Positions 26,006 to 34,290 are shown, counted from the first letter of the stretch. The stretch is DNA of 64,000 nt from Clostridium lacusfryxellense (GCF_018861735.1 NZ_JAHLEB010000015.1:34862-98861), one strand, 5' to 3'. Numbers and translations are program-made. Notes: generated from the sequence alone by a model not told the origin.

Positions 26006-26203
26006 ATGGTTAAAAATAGACTTAAGGAAATAAGAATGAAAGAGCATATGATGAGCCCAGGAGAATTCGCTTTATATATAGGAACTGATATGCAAAACTA
26101 TAATAACTGGGAGAGTAATAGAAGCAAACCTAAGTTAGAACTGGCTATGTCAATTGCTTTAAAACTAAATAAAAGGATAGAGGAAATATGGTACTTTGAA
26201 TAG
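26006..26203 (+). CDS. XRE-family small transcription regulator (Cro-like), 65 aa
   Basis: A single helix-turn-helix: LKEIRMKEHMMSPGEFALYI, GTDMQNYNNWESNRSKPKLE, LAMSIALKLNKRIEEIWYFE. The NWE-x-x-R-x-x-P pattern is the usual third helix of XRE repressors. TATGAGGTGATT precedes ATG. A terminator overlaps its stop codon, so it is a single-gene unit in the accessory region and may regulate neighbours. Confidence 0.8.
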   Translation: MVKNRLKEIRMKEHMMSPGEFALYIGTDMQNYNNWESNRSKPKLELAMSIALKLNKRIEEIWYFE

Positions 26204-26217
26204 TGCCATATTTTTTT
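26184..26217 (+). terminator. Terminator overlapping the XRE gene end
   Basis: AAATATGGTAC pairs over 11 positions (one G-T) with GTGCCATATTT, followed by TTTTTT. The left arm lies in the last codons. Confidence 0.75.
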
Positions 26218-26324
26218 ATTTGTAGGTGTATTAAATAATTTAACGATAATTCAAATAATTGGAAACTATTGGAGCTAACTAGCATATATTAGAACTATAA
26301 GAGAAAACCAAAAGGAGGCAATTG

Positions 26325-26510
26325 ATGTCAGCAAGCATAAAAGTAACATTTAAAGAAGATGACAAAGAAATGAGAATGTATTCGGAGGCAATAAGTCACA
26401 GTGGAAAGGTATGTTGGATTAAAGATTGTATAAATTTTTACATGAATTACGGGCACTTTGAAAAGAAGCTGAGAGCAATGTTAACTGACGAAAACAAAAA
26501 AGAGCAATAA
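26325..26510 (+). CDS. Small phage protein, 61 aa, possibly DNA-binding
   Basis: AAAGGAGGCA precedes ATG 26325. The product starts ASIKVTFKEDDKEMRMYSEA and continues SHSGKVCWIKDCINFYMNYG, a strand followed by two helices, weakly like ribbon-helix-helix plasmid or phage regulators. It ends near a hairpin that serves the opposite strand. No firm family. Confidence 0.6.
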   Translation: MSASIKVTFKEDDKEMRMYSEAISHSGKVCWIKDCINFYMNYGHFEKKLRAMLTDENKKEQ

Positions 26511-26513
26511 AAA

Positions 26514-26539
26514 GACTACTTCTCCGGAGAGAAATAGTC
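26514..26539 (-). terminator. Terminator for a minus-strand transcript
   Basis: On the minus strand GACTATTTCTC and GAGAAGTAGTC pair over 11 positions with one mismatch, followed by TTTTT. On the + strand no T-run follows, so it serves minus-strand transcription, that is, the small peptide unit at 26,645-26,710. Confidence 0.6.
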
Positions 26540-26644
26540 GAGTCTTACATGAGTTCCTTACATGTAAGTTATGCCACCAACTATGAAAAGATGACACTTT
26601 TTATCTATATATTTAAAACGTTACATTTTATTCATATCTATTTC

Positions 26645-26710
26645 TTACGCTCCAATTATCGTCGCTACAATATAAAGCCCACCAATTATATAAGGTATTA
26701 TTGCGAACAT
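26645..26710 (-). CDS. Candidate 21-residue hydrophobic peptide
   Basis: A minus-strand frame beginning MFAIIPYIIGGLYI and ending ATIIGA, almost entirely hydrophobic, long enough to cross a membrane once. A strong ribosome-binding site (AAGGTGGTGAT, 26728 to 26718 on the minus strand) lies about ten bases before ATG. TATAAT on the minus strand at 26760-26755 and a terminator at 26514-26539 would complete a small unit of about 230 nt. Small phage-borne type I toxins look like this, but neither toxicity nor an antisense RNA is shown here. Confidence 0.45.
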   Translation of the reverse strand: MFAIIPYIIGGLYIVATIIGA

Positions 26711-26772
26711 TTTTACATCACCACCTTACAAATAGTTTAACCAAATTACAAATAATTATACGGAGGTAATTC

Positions 26773-27192
26773 ATGGAAATTTTAGTAATAAAAAATAATC
26801 ATACAATTATAAATTGGGAATCAAGATCTTCTTCAACAAAATACCAAGATTGTATGAATGATAAAAAAGTAGAAATATTAGCAGGTAAATTATCTAAGAA
26901 ATCTAATCACAGAAAATTTTTAATTACTCTGTTAGGATTAAGTCTTTATTGTAGAAATGTATTTGCAGCAACATCATCAATTGATAAATTAGGATGGACA
27001 TTATTAAATTTAATTAGAGGTTGGGCAAAACCAATTCTAGTATTATGGTGCATAGTCGAAGTTATTCGCTCTGGATGTTCCGGGGATGTAAAAAAGACAT
27101 TACCAATATTAATGAAATTTATTGTAATATTTGCTTCTATGTATTTGATACCTGAAATTTTCGATGCAATACAAGCAGCATTTGCACATTAG
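26773..27192 (+). CDS. VirB2/TrbC-like membrane protein, 139 aa
   Basis: After an unusual 45-residue polar N-terminus comes a signal-like hydrophobic stretch (KFLITLLGLSLYCRNVFA, with an FAA cleavage-type end near residue 66). Two membrane segments follow (AKPILVLWCIVEVI and PILMKFIVIFASMYLIPEI). A cleaved leader plus two spans is the VirB2 pilin layout of type IV secretion systems. CGGAGGT precedes ATG. It begins a three-gene unit with another small membrane protein and a large ATPase, which strengthens the reading. Homology itself is inferred. Confidence 0.55.
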   Translation: MEILVIKNNHTIINWESRSSSTKYQDCMNDKKVEILAGKLSKKSNHRKFLITLLGLSLYCRNVFAATSSIDKLGWTLLNLIRGWAKPILVLWCIVEVIRSGCSGDVKKTLPILMKFIVIFASMYLIPEIFDAIQAAFAH

Positions 27193-27204
27193 GAGGGGGA
27201 AATT

Positions 27205-27486
27205 ATGAATAATATTACTAGTTTAGTTGAAGGAATAAAAGGTGCTGGTGCTGATGGGTGGGATTCATTAAAAACTATAGCTAAATTTTTAAATTATCTT
27301 ATGCACCCAAGTTTGATTGTATCTGCACTGTGGAACTATACACAAGCTTATGCATTTTGGATATGTTTATTATTGGCAATGTTAGCAGCTATATTTTATG
27401 GATTAGGATTTAAAAAATGTGCCAAATGGATACCTGGATCAATTGCAATTTTTACTCTCATCAAGACTATAGGAGGGGCTTTCTAG
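27205..27486 (+). CDS. Small membrane protein, VirB3-like position, 93 aa
   Basis: Starts 12 bp after the upstream gene with TTAGGAGGGGG. An amphipathic first half (SLVEGIKGAGADGWDSLKTI) is followed by two hydrophobic segments (AFWICLLLAMLAAIFYGLGF and WIPGSIAIFTLIKTIGGAF). In conjugation clusters a small VirB3 protein sits between the pilin and the VirB4 ATPase, and the size and order fit. The stop overlaps the next start (TAGTG), implying coupling. No sequence motif beyond topology. Confidence 0.5.
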   Translation: MNNITSLVEGIKGAGADGWDSLKTIAKFLNYLMHPSLIVSALWNYTQAYAFWICLLLAMLAAIFYGLGFKKCAKWIPGSIAIFTLIKTIGGAF

Positions 27487-29882
27487 TGAAAAATTTTAGC
27501 ATACCAATTTCTAAATACCTGGAGTTTACGCATCCACAGTATATATATTTGCAGATCATACCTCATAAAGCTACAAGGAATTATGACTCAAGTCGTATAG
27601 CAAAGGCCATACAGAGGACATTCAGGTCCATAAATAAAAGAGTAAAATTCGATAAAAAGAAGTTATGTATTGAAACAAATTTCAAAATATCATATGCGGT
27701 TGATATTAAAAAAGGTGATACATGTTTTTATTTTATACTACCAAAGCAATATTTATCATACCTTACTGAAAAAATCCGTGAAATCTGGTCGAAAGTAGAT
27801 CTCCAGGTGGTTGATCCAATTTCAGCATTTGGACCTGACACAGTCTATTACCAACTTAATAATAAAAAAGAGGACGCTTTATCACTAGAAATTAATAAGA
27901 CAAGTAATGAGCCTCTTAACTCAATCCTGGCAGTCATGGAGATCATGCAGCAAGAAGACCGCGTGACACTTATATATAATTTTTTACCTAAAAGTCAATT
28001 CTCATGGGGTAAAAGATATGAGTCCACTCGTAAAAAGATAGAGGAATTGCAACCAATAGACAAAGACAAGGCTACATGGACCTATAGAGGCAAAGCAGCT
28101 CTTGCTGGTGTTAATTATATATTTACAAGCATATTATCAGTATTAACGGACTTCATGGGTGATGAGAAAGAAGTAAACACAGTTTTCTCTGAGCTCTTAG
28201 TCACCAGCAACATATTGGAGACGAATAAAAGATTAAGCGATTCTACCCAACGTAAAAAGGATAAAACCGTCCTTGATGCTCAGATTCTAATTGCGGCGAG
28301 TAGCACAGACAGAATTCGCCGAGAGAATATAACACAAAGTGTATGCAACAGTTTTTCTGTACTCGATGCAGAGGGTGGGAATGAGTTAATTGCGAAAAAA
28401 GTAAAATTGAAAAAAAAGCAACATATAAACATAGAGGATTATAAATTTTCAGGAGTAGATGAGAACACATTCTCGGTTGATGAAACACAGAATTTTATAC
28501 AACAACCAGGTAGACAGCTTATGAAAATATTAGGAATACATCATGTAGAGGTAGAGGAGGCCAAGGTTCCTGATACTCTAAGTCATGGATATATTAGTTT
28601 GGGAGAAGTAAAGTGTAAGGGTGAGGGCATGACCGCTTATATTCAAGATACCTACGACAAAGGTTCTTTACCTCTAGTTATGATTGGAGCTCAAGGATCT
28701 GGGAAATCTAAGTTCGATGCAAATTATCATAAGATGGCAAATAAACGTAAAGAGGGCGGCGTGGTCATAGATTATATAAAAAATTGTGAGTTAAGTGATG
28801 ATATTATAAAAGATACACTACCAGAGGATCTTATCATATTGGATTATACAAAGCCTGAATGTATTCAGAGTTTAGCTTTTAATGAATATAAAGTGGATTC
28901 TTCAATGACTATATTTGAAAGGCTTGAGCTTATGAATAAACAGGCCCAACAGATACTAACATTTGTAAATTCAATTAATGTAGAGCAGCCACTCCAAGCT
29001 AGGATGAGAAAATATTTATCAGCTGCTACAAATGTAGTATTTGCATGTGGGGAAAGTAGATTTAAGGAGGTTGTTAAATGTTTAGAGGACCATGTGATCC
29101 GTGCCAATTATATAAAAAAATTAAATGAGGAGGAAATTGAGTTTTTAGAGGATGAGATTAAGAGTTTACATGATCTTGATGAATATTCCAAAGCTACAGT
29201 AAAAGAGCCTACAGCTTATGTAATTGGAACTAAAATGGACCGCATTGAAGGTATACTTGATAGAATTAGTTTGTTAAGGGAGGACTTTAAACTAAAATAT
29301 ATGTTCAATAAAAGCAGTGCTAATAATATTGATTTTGCTGAGGAGCTTGAGGCTGGTAAGACGATAATAATTCGCATGCCTCAGGACAAATTCAGTATGC
29401 ATAGCAAAAACGTAATTGTTACTTTCCTTATTTCTAAGATATGGAACGCAACTGAAATTAGGGGTTCATGGAATGCAAAACCTAGACCAACTCATATCTC
29501 AATTGATGAGATTTTCCAATGCAAAACTGCAATGAAAATGTTAAATGATACGGATATATTACCGCAAACAAGAAAATTTGGTTGTAAATTTGTTTTAAGT
29601 TGTCAATTCTTAGATCAAATAGATACAATAGCTGAAACCTTAGAGGGTGCCGGTGCATCTTTTATGTTACTCGGAGGGACATCGGAGAAAGACTTCAAAC
29701 ATTTTGAAAACAAGATAGAAAACTTTGATTATGAGGATCTCAGAGATATGAAACAATATTCGTCCATGAACTTAATTTATTACACAGGAGGCTATAGTAG
29801 TTTCATAAGTAAGTTACCTAAGCCAATAAAGAAAAAAAGGACTTTGAAAATAAAAGAAGTAAAATTACTAAAAATAGCCTAA
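27486..29882 (+). CDS. VirB4/HerA-type secretion ATPase
   Basis: 798 residues from GTG 27486 (AGGAGGGGC upstream, start overlapping previous stop). The N-terminal 350 residues include YIYLQIIPHKATRNYDSSRI and TCFYFILPKQYLSYLTEKIR, like the non-catalytic N-domain of VirB4/TraC-type ATPases. Walker A GAQGSGKS is at 401-408 (Lys407), Walker B THISIDEIF has Asp674-Glu675, and a later LSCQFLDQIDTI segment fits sensor and arginine-finger regions of TraG/HerA folds. Such ATPases power assembly of pili or transport of DNA and protein. It is odd in a prophage and has no other secretion genes nearby. A terminator follows. Confidence 0.75.
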   Translation: MKNFSIPISKYLEFTHPQYIYLQIIPHKATRNYDSSRIAKAIQRTFRSINKRVKFDKKKLCIETNFKISYAVDIKKGDTCFYFILPKQYLSYLTEKIREIWSKVDLQVVDPISAFGPDTVYYQLNNKKEDALSLEINKTSNEPLNSILAVMEIMQQEDRVTLIYNFLPKSQFSWGKRYESTRKKIEELQPIDKDKATWTYRGKAALAGVNYIFTSILSVLTDFMGDEKEVNTVFSELLVTSNILETNKRLSDSTQRKKDKTVLDAQILIAASSTDRIRRENITQSVCNSFSVLDAEGGNELIAKKVKLKKKQHINIEDYKFSGVDENTFSVDETQNFIQQPGRQLMKILGIHHVEVEEAKVPDTLSHGYISLGEVKCKGEGMTAYIQDTYDKGSLPLVMIGAQGSGKSKFDANYHKMANKRKEGGVVIDYIKNCELSDDIIKDTLPEDLIILDYTKPECIQSLAFNEYKVDSSMTIFERLELMNKQAQQILTFVNSINVEQPLQARMRKYLSAATNVVFACGESRFKEVVKCLEDHVIRANYIKKLNEEEIEFLEDEIKSLHDLDEYSKATVKEPTAYVIGTKMDRIEGILDRISLLREDFKLKYMFNKSSANNIDFAEELEAGKTIIIRMPQDKFSMHSKNVIVTFLISKIWNATEIRGSWNAKPRPTHISIDEIFQCKTAMKMLNDTDILPQTRKFGCKFVLSCQFLDQIDTIAETLEGAGASFMLLGGTSEKDFKHFENKIENFDYEDLRDMKQYSSMNLIYYTGGYSSFISKLPKPIKKKRTLKIKEVKLLKIA

Positions 29883-29887
29883 ATAAA

Positions 29888-29914
29888 AAAGTCTACCTTA
29901 ATTGGTAGGCTTTA
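29888..29914 (+). terminator. Terminator after the ATPase gene
   Basis: AAGTCTACC pairs with GGTAGGCTT around TTAATT, then TT. It closes the three-gene module. Confidence 0.65.
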
Positions 29915-30067
29915 ATTCTATTAAATTTATTTTAATAATAAAGGACAAAGTATACAATATATAGATTTAAATTACAATAAAAAAAATTAATGGGAACAAA
30001 AAGGCGAACATAAATATAAACAAAAAGTTAAAAGCATGTTATTATAAAGTAATAAATACTATTTTAA

Positions 30068-30289
30068 TCATTTAGGAAAAGGCGTTTCAATATCTGTTAG
30101 ACCTAAAAGATAATCAACAGATACATCAAAGTATCTAGCTATTTCAATGGTGATATATATACTAGGGGTGCGATGTGTAGTTTCGTAACCGCTTAATGTA
30201 TTCCTTCGTATGTTTAATGCCTTTGATACTTTATCCTGTGTTAAATCTCTATCTTGTCTAATATTTCGCAACCGATCATTAAATCGCAT
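30068..30289 (-). CDS. XRE-family repressor (cI/Xre-like), 73 aa
   Basis: Helix-turn-helix: LRNIRQDRDLTQDKVSKALN, IRRNTLSGYETTHRTPSIYI, then IARYFDVSVDYLLGLTD, the classic end of XRE repressors. ATG 30289 (minus strand) follows GGAGGG; a longer frame upstream lacks a start signal. It is the only phage-side gene on the minus strand here, facing the right end, with a LexA-like site 149 bp upstream. It probably represses a divergent or nearby phage promoter. Confidence 0.85.
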   Translation of the reverse strand: MRFNDRLRNIRQDRDLTQDKVSKALNIRRNTLSGYETTHRTPSIYITIEIARYFDVSVDYLLGLTDIETPFPK

Positions 30290-30607
30290 AATCAAACCCT
30301 CCATGCTACATATAATTAAGTAGTATATCATGGAGCAATTGACAAAATTTATTATGACTCGTTTCGCGTACAACTAAAATTTAACAATATTCTTAAAAGA
30401 ATAATATGAAATATATTACATATTATAAATTAAAAGGCGAACAAATGTTCTTTACTTGTTAACAGTCGAGTGCTAATATTGAACTATTGAACTACCAAAT
30501 AAGAAAAATCAAACAAAATAAAAATAAATATTTTTTTAGTGTATAAAAGTCTTAGCTGATCGTTACTATGTATATATTAAGACATAAAATACTATGGGGG
30601 GATAAAA
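30290..30607. promoter_or_regulatory. Intergenic control region of the repressor
   Basis: About 318 AT-rich bases with no gene. On the minus strand it must hold the repressor promoter; several TATA-like hexamers occur around 30,305-30,335. It includes the LexA-like box at 30,438. The 12-mer AAAAGGCGAACA is present here (30,432-30,443) and at 29,999-30,010, flanking the repressor gene as direct repeats. No exact promoter is assigned. Confidence 0.4.
30438..30451. promoter_or_regulatory. Candidate LexA (SOS) box
   Basis: CGAACAAATGTTCT matches the Gram-positive SOS box CGAAC-N4-GTTC in both half-sites except the last base. It lies in the region between the repressor gene (minus) and the 41-residue gene (plus). 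A related half, AAGGCGAACATAA, occurs at 30,001. Match by eye only. Confidence 0.5.
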
Positions 30608-30733
30608 ATGGACAATATAGTAACAAAGGATAAACAGATTGATATGAAGGAATTGAAACCTAAATTGGTATTTGTAAAGAAAAGTAATGGACAGCTTGTT
30701 TTAAAACTTATAGCCAATGGTAAAAAAATATAA
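30608..30733 (+). CDS. Small basic protein, 41 aa, unknown
   Basis: GGGGGGATAAAA precedes ATG, a strong start signal. The product (MDNIVTKDKQIDMKELKPKL ... VLKLIANGKKI) is lysine-rich and without membrane span or motif. It lies divergent from the repressor and is followed by an inverted repeat. Whether it belongs to the prophage or to the host edge is unclear. Confidence 0.5.
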   Translation: MDNIVTKDKQIDMKELKPKLVFVKKSNGQLVLKLIANGKKI

Positions 30734-30735
30734 TA

Positions 30736-30778
30736 AACACTGATGGCTGTAATAACTGCATTTCATTCATCAGTATTT
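30736..30778 (+). terminator. Hairpin after the 41-aa gene
   Basis: AACACTGATG and CATCAGTATT pair with one mismatch across a loop of about 22 bases; a T-rich stretch follows. It may work in both directions. Confidence 0.45.
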
Positions 30779-30832
30779 ATCATGTTTTTTACTTCTTTAT
30801 ATATGTAACATATTTTTTCATTATTTTGACGT

Positions 30833-31099
30833 TTAATGAATTGGTATTAAAACTTGTGTTTTGGTAAGCTGTGCATCTGCGCCTTGACCTGTTGAAAGGT
30901 CAATGTCAAGTCCTTCTTCTTTAAAAAAACCCTCTGAAATAGCTGCATACATAGGAGCGTAGAATATAGAGCGAACTACTTCATTTAATTTTACTTTTAC
31001 TAAAGCATCGCTGGTAGTTTTTTTGCATCCAGAGAATAATGTAGTTATTAAGGCTAGTGAGAGAAGTAAGGAAAAAATAGATATTTTTTTAATCTTCAT
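30833..31099 (-). pseudogene. ABC-transporter substrate-binding lipoprotein, truncated
   Basis: The first about 75 residues are a normal start of an NMT1/SsuA-type nitrate, sulfonate or thiamine-precursor binding protein: signal peptide, lipobox LFSGC (Cys at about 25), then LNEVVRSIFYAPMYAAISEG and FFKEEGLDIDLSTGQGADAQ. The family normally runs to about 320 residues, but the frame departs after GADAQ and ends ten codons later. GGAGGTATCT precedes ATG on the minus strand. It is a remnant; the lost 3' part may lie beyond the element on the left or be deleted. Confidence 0.7.
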
Positions 31100-31196
31100 A
31101 GATACCTCCGTATTATATAGTGTTATAATTATATAATATGGAAAATTGGCTAGATGTTACATTTTAAATAATATTCTAGCTTTATAAAAAAATATA

Positions 31197-31224
31197 TTGA
31201 CATATGTAGATTAAAAGGTATAAT
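31197..31224 (+). promoter_or_regulatory. valS promoter
   Basis: TTGACA (31197-31202), 16-bp spacer, TATAAT (31219-31224): full sigma-A consensus in front of the T-box leader. Confidence 0.85.
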
Positions 31225-31230
31225 GAAAAT

Positions 31231-31531
31231 TAAACAATAATGATAACAATTAATAGTTATATTATAAAATATTCAAAAGCTTAGATGAAGAGGAGTAGGG
31301 GAAAATTAATATTAAGAGAGGAAGATCCATAGGCTGTAAGATCTTCTATATGAAAATCCTTGAATGTTGCTTCGGAGCTTCTTTGCCAAGTTGATGTAAT
31401 TAATTATAAGAACTTGGTAAAGACGGTTTTCTTAATCGTTAAATTTTAAAGAGCCTGCAAATTTTGCAGGAAAAAAGGTGGTACCGCGAGCTTTTCGTCC
31501 TTTTATAGACGAAGGGCCTTTTTTTATTGTT
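31231..31531 (+). ncRNA. T-box leader, valine-specific
   Basis: The conserved T-box AGGTGGTACCGCG is at 31476-31488, followed by a terminator helix and T-run ending about 31,530. In the specifier region TGAATGTTGCTTCGGAG the codon in the usual place is GTT (31366-31368), valine, in agreement with valS downstream. The apical GGCTGTAAG at about 31,332-31,340 is the loop of stem I. Uncharged tRNA-Val would stabilise the antiterminator and allow valS transcription. Confidence 0.93.
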
Positions 31532-31587
31532 TTTTAATAATTGCTAATACAATTAGATTACTAATTAGTAAATAGGAGGACTTAAAT

Positions 31588-34230
31588 ATGGAAGAAATTA
31601 ATAATATTGATAAGAATTATGATCCTAAAGAGTTTGAGGAAAGACTTTACGCCTGGTGGGAAGAAAAAGGTTTTTTCACACCAACTGTTGATACGGATAA
31701 AAAACCTTTTACAATAGTGATGCCACCACCAAACATTACAGGAAAATTACATTTAGGTCATGCTCTTGATAATACTCTTCAAGATATTCTAATAAGAACT
31801 AAAAGAATGCAAGGATATAATACATTGTGGCTTCCAGGTGAAGACCATGCTAGTATTGCAACAGAAGTAAAGGTTGAAAATGAACTTTTAAAGCAAGGGC
31901 TAAAGAAAAAAGAAATGGGAAGAGAAGCTTTCCTTGAAAAAGTTTGGGATTGGACTAATGAGTATAGAGAAAAAATTAGAGGACAAATAAGAAAAATGGG
32001 TTGTTCTGTTGATTTTACTCGTGAAAGTTTTACTATGGATGAAAACTTAAACCACGCAGTAAGAGAAGTTTTCGTTAAATTATATAATGATGGACTAATA
32101 TATCAAGGAAATAGGATAACAAATTGGTGTCCAAAATGCATGACAGCAATTTCAGATGCTGAAATAATATTTGAAGAACAAGCGGGACACTTCTGGCATA
32201 TAAAATACCCAATAATAGGCAGGTCTGAATTCCTAGAAATAGCTACTACAAGGCCAGAAACTATGCTTGGAGATACGGCAGTTGCTGTAAATCCTAATGA
32301 TCCAAGGTATACACATTTAATAGGAAAGAAAATAATGCTACCTCTAGTAAATAGAGAAATACCAATAGTTGCAGATGATTATGTTGATATAGAGTTTGGA
32401 ACAGGGGCGGTTAAAATTACTCCAGCACATGACCCTAATGATTACCAAATAGGAAAGAGACATAACCTTCCAGAAATAGTAGTTTTAAATGAAAATGCAG
32501 CTATATGTGAAGGTTATGGAAAATATTCAGGACTTGATAGATATGAAGCAAGAAAGGTCATGGTAGAAGATTTAGATAAGGCAGGACTACTTGTTAAGAT
32601 AAAGGATCATGCTCACAATGTAGGTACTCACGATCGTTGTAAAACAACTGTAGAACCAATGTTATCAAAACAATGGTATGTTAAAATGGAATCTCTTGCA
32701 AAACCAGCTATAGATGCTGTAAGGGAAAAGAAAACTAAATTTGTTCCAGAGAGATTTGAAAAGACATACTTCAATTGGATGGAAAACATTCAAGATTGGT
32801 GTATATCAAGACAGTTATGGTGGGGACATAGAATTCCAGTATGGTACTGCGCTGATTGTGGAGAAATTATTGTTTCGGCTACTGATGCAACGAATTGTAG
32901 TAAATGTAATAGTACAAATCTTAATCAAGATAAAGATGTACTTGATACTTGGTTTAGCTCAGCATTGTGGCCTTTCTCAACACTTGGTTGGCCAAGTAAT
33001 ACAGAAGATTTAAAACAATTTTATCCAACAAGTGTTTTAGTTACAGGATATGATATTATATTCTTCTGGGTCGCAAGAATGATTTTTTCGGGAATATACA
33101 ATTTAGGTGAAGTACCATTTGAAACAGTAGTAATGCACGGAATGGTTAGAGATGATCAAGGAAGAAAAATGTCTAAGTCTTTAGGAAATGGTATTGATCC
33201 ATTAGACGTAATAGACCAATATGGAGCAGATGCATTAAGGTTTTCACTTGCAACAGGAAATTCTCCAGGAAGTGATATAAGGTTCTATGAGTCAAGGGTT
33301 GAAGCTGCTAGAAACTTTGCTAATAAAATTTGGAATGCTTCTAGGTTTGTTATGATGAACTATAATGAAGAATTAATGGCTAAATATAAAGATAGTAAAA
33401 ACTACACTGCCGCTGACAAGTGGATATTATCGAGAATGAACACTGTAGTTCAAGAAGTAACAGAAAACATTGAAAAATATGAAATAGGTATAGCACTTCA
33501 AAAGACTCATGACTTTATGTGGACTGAATTCTGTGATTGGTATATTGAACTCGTTAAACCAGTATTATATGCAGAAGATGGTGAAGCTAAAGGCGTAGCA
33601 TTAAATGTTTTAAATAAGGTATTAAAAACTGGACTTAAACTTCTTCATCCTGTTATGCCTTTTATAACAGAAGAAATTTATATGCATTTGGATAATGAGT
33701 ATGAATCTATAACAATATCTAAATGGCCAGAGTATGACGAAACGCTTAATGATGAAAAAGCTCAGGAAAATATGAATTATGTTATAGAGGCGATAAAAGA
33801 CGTAAGAAATGCAAGAGCAGATATGAATGTAGCACCTTCTAGAAAAGCTAAGGTATTCATATACGCAACAAAAGCAAAAGAAGCATTTGAGGAAGGAATG
33901 GTTTATTTCCAAAAACTTGCATTTGCTAGTGAGGTTAAGTTTTTAGCATCTAAAGCAGAGGCACCCGAGAATGTAGTTACAGTAGTAACTATTGGCGCAG
34001 AGGTATATATGCCATTACTTGAACTTGTAGATTTAGAGGTAGAACTAGAGAGATTAAATAAAGAAAAAGATAAACTAAAAAAAGAGATAGAGCGAGTAGA
34101 AAAGAAGCTAAGTAATGAAAGATTTACAGCTAAAGCTCCAGTAGAAGTAGTTGAAGAAGAAAAAGCTAAAGGTGAAAAATATAAAGAAATGTACAATTCA
34201 GTAATTCAAAGCATAGAAAATCTGAAATAA
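31588..34230 (+). CDS. valS: Valyl-tRNA synthetase
   Basis: 880 residues, normal length. Class I signature HLGH (55-58, in TGKLHLGHAL) and KMSKS (527-531). The editing domain sits between them (ATTRPETMLGDTAVAVNPND, threonine-rich hydrolysis site). The anticodon-binding domain and the C-terminal coiled coil (LEVELERLNKEKDKLKKEIE) close the protein. It charges tRNA-Val; a tRNA-Val gene is at 46,322. AGGAGG precedes ATG, and a valine T-box controls it. It is followed by folC with a hairpin between, a common clostridial pairing. Confidence 0.98.
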   Translation: MEEINNIDKNYDPKEFEERLYAWWEEKGFFTPTVDTDKKPFTIVMPPPNITGKLHLGHALDNTLQDILIRTKRMQGYNTLWLPGEDHASIATEVKVENELLKQGLKKKEMGREAFLEKVWDWTNEYREKIRGQIRKMGCSVDFTRESFTMDENLNHAVREVFVKLYNDGLIYQGNRITNWCPKCMTAISDAEIIFEEQAGHFWHIKYPIIGRSEFLEIATTRPETMLGDTAVAVNPNDPRYTHLIGKKIMLPLVNREIPIVADDYVDIEFGTGAVKITPAHDPNDYQIGKRHNLPEIVVLNENAAICEGYGKYSGLDRYEARKVMVEDLDKAGLLVKIKDHAHNVGTHDRCKTTVEPMLSKQWYVKMESLAKPAIDAVREKKTKFVPERFEKTYFNWMENIQDWCISRQLWWGHRIPVWYCADCGEIIVSATDATNCSKCNSTNLNQDKDVLDTWFSSALWPFSTLGWPSNTEDLKQFYPTSVLVTGYDIIFFWVARMIFSGIYNLGEVPFETVVMHGMVRDDQGRKMSKSLGNGIDPLDVIDQYGADALRFSLATGNSPGSDIRFYESRVEAARNFANKIWNASRFVMMNYNEELMAKYKDSKNYTAADKWILSRMNTVVQEVTENIEKYEIGIALQKTHDFMWTEFCDWYIELVKPVLYAEDGEAKGVALNVLNKVLKTGLKLLHPVMPFITEEIYMHLDNEYESITISKWPEYDETLNDEKAQENMNYVIEAIKDVRNARADMNVAPSRKAKVFIYATKAKEAFEEGMVYFQKLAFASEVKFLASKAEAPENVVTVVTIGAEVYMPLLELVDLEVELERLNKEKDKLKKEIERVEKKLSNERFTAKAPVEVVEEEKAKGEKYKEMYNSVIQSIENLK

Positions 34231-34257
34231 GTGATGCACAATAAATAAGAAGTAAAA

Positions 34258-34290
34258 AGTCTCCTATGTTTAAATAAGGCATAGGAGACT
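34258..34290 (+). terminator. Hairpin between valS and folC
   Basis: AGTCTCCTATG and CATAGGAGACT form a perfect 11-bp stem with an 11-base loop. No immediate T-run, so it may attenuate or stabilise rather than terminate fully. Confidence 0.5.

Larger units (their letters stand above)
1..30833. mobile_element. Siphovirus-type prophage, right-hand part (left end outside window)
   Basis: A continuous + strand run of phage late genes in canonical order: terminase, portal, head, connector, tail, fibre, lysis, then accessory genes. A recombinase fragment precedes it and a minus-strand XRE repressor follows. Replication and left attachment genes are not in the window. The right edge is uncertain: phage-like content stops after the repressor (30,289), and a truncated host-type lipoprotein gene ends at about 30,840. 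Either could mark the junction; I saw no attachment-site duplication because the other end is not visible. Confidence 0.9.

Noticed and set aside
26549..26740. 63-residue + strand frame
   Set aside because: Low-complexity translation, no ribosome-binding site, and it lies opposite the better-supported minus-strand peptide unit.
32741..33013. 90-residue alternative frame inside valS
   Set aside because: Lies wholly within a well-conserved essential gene; no independent signal.
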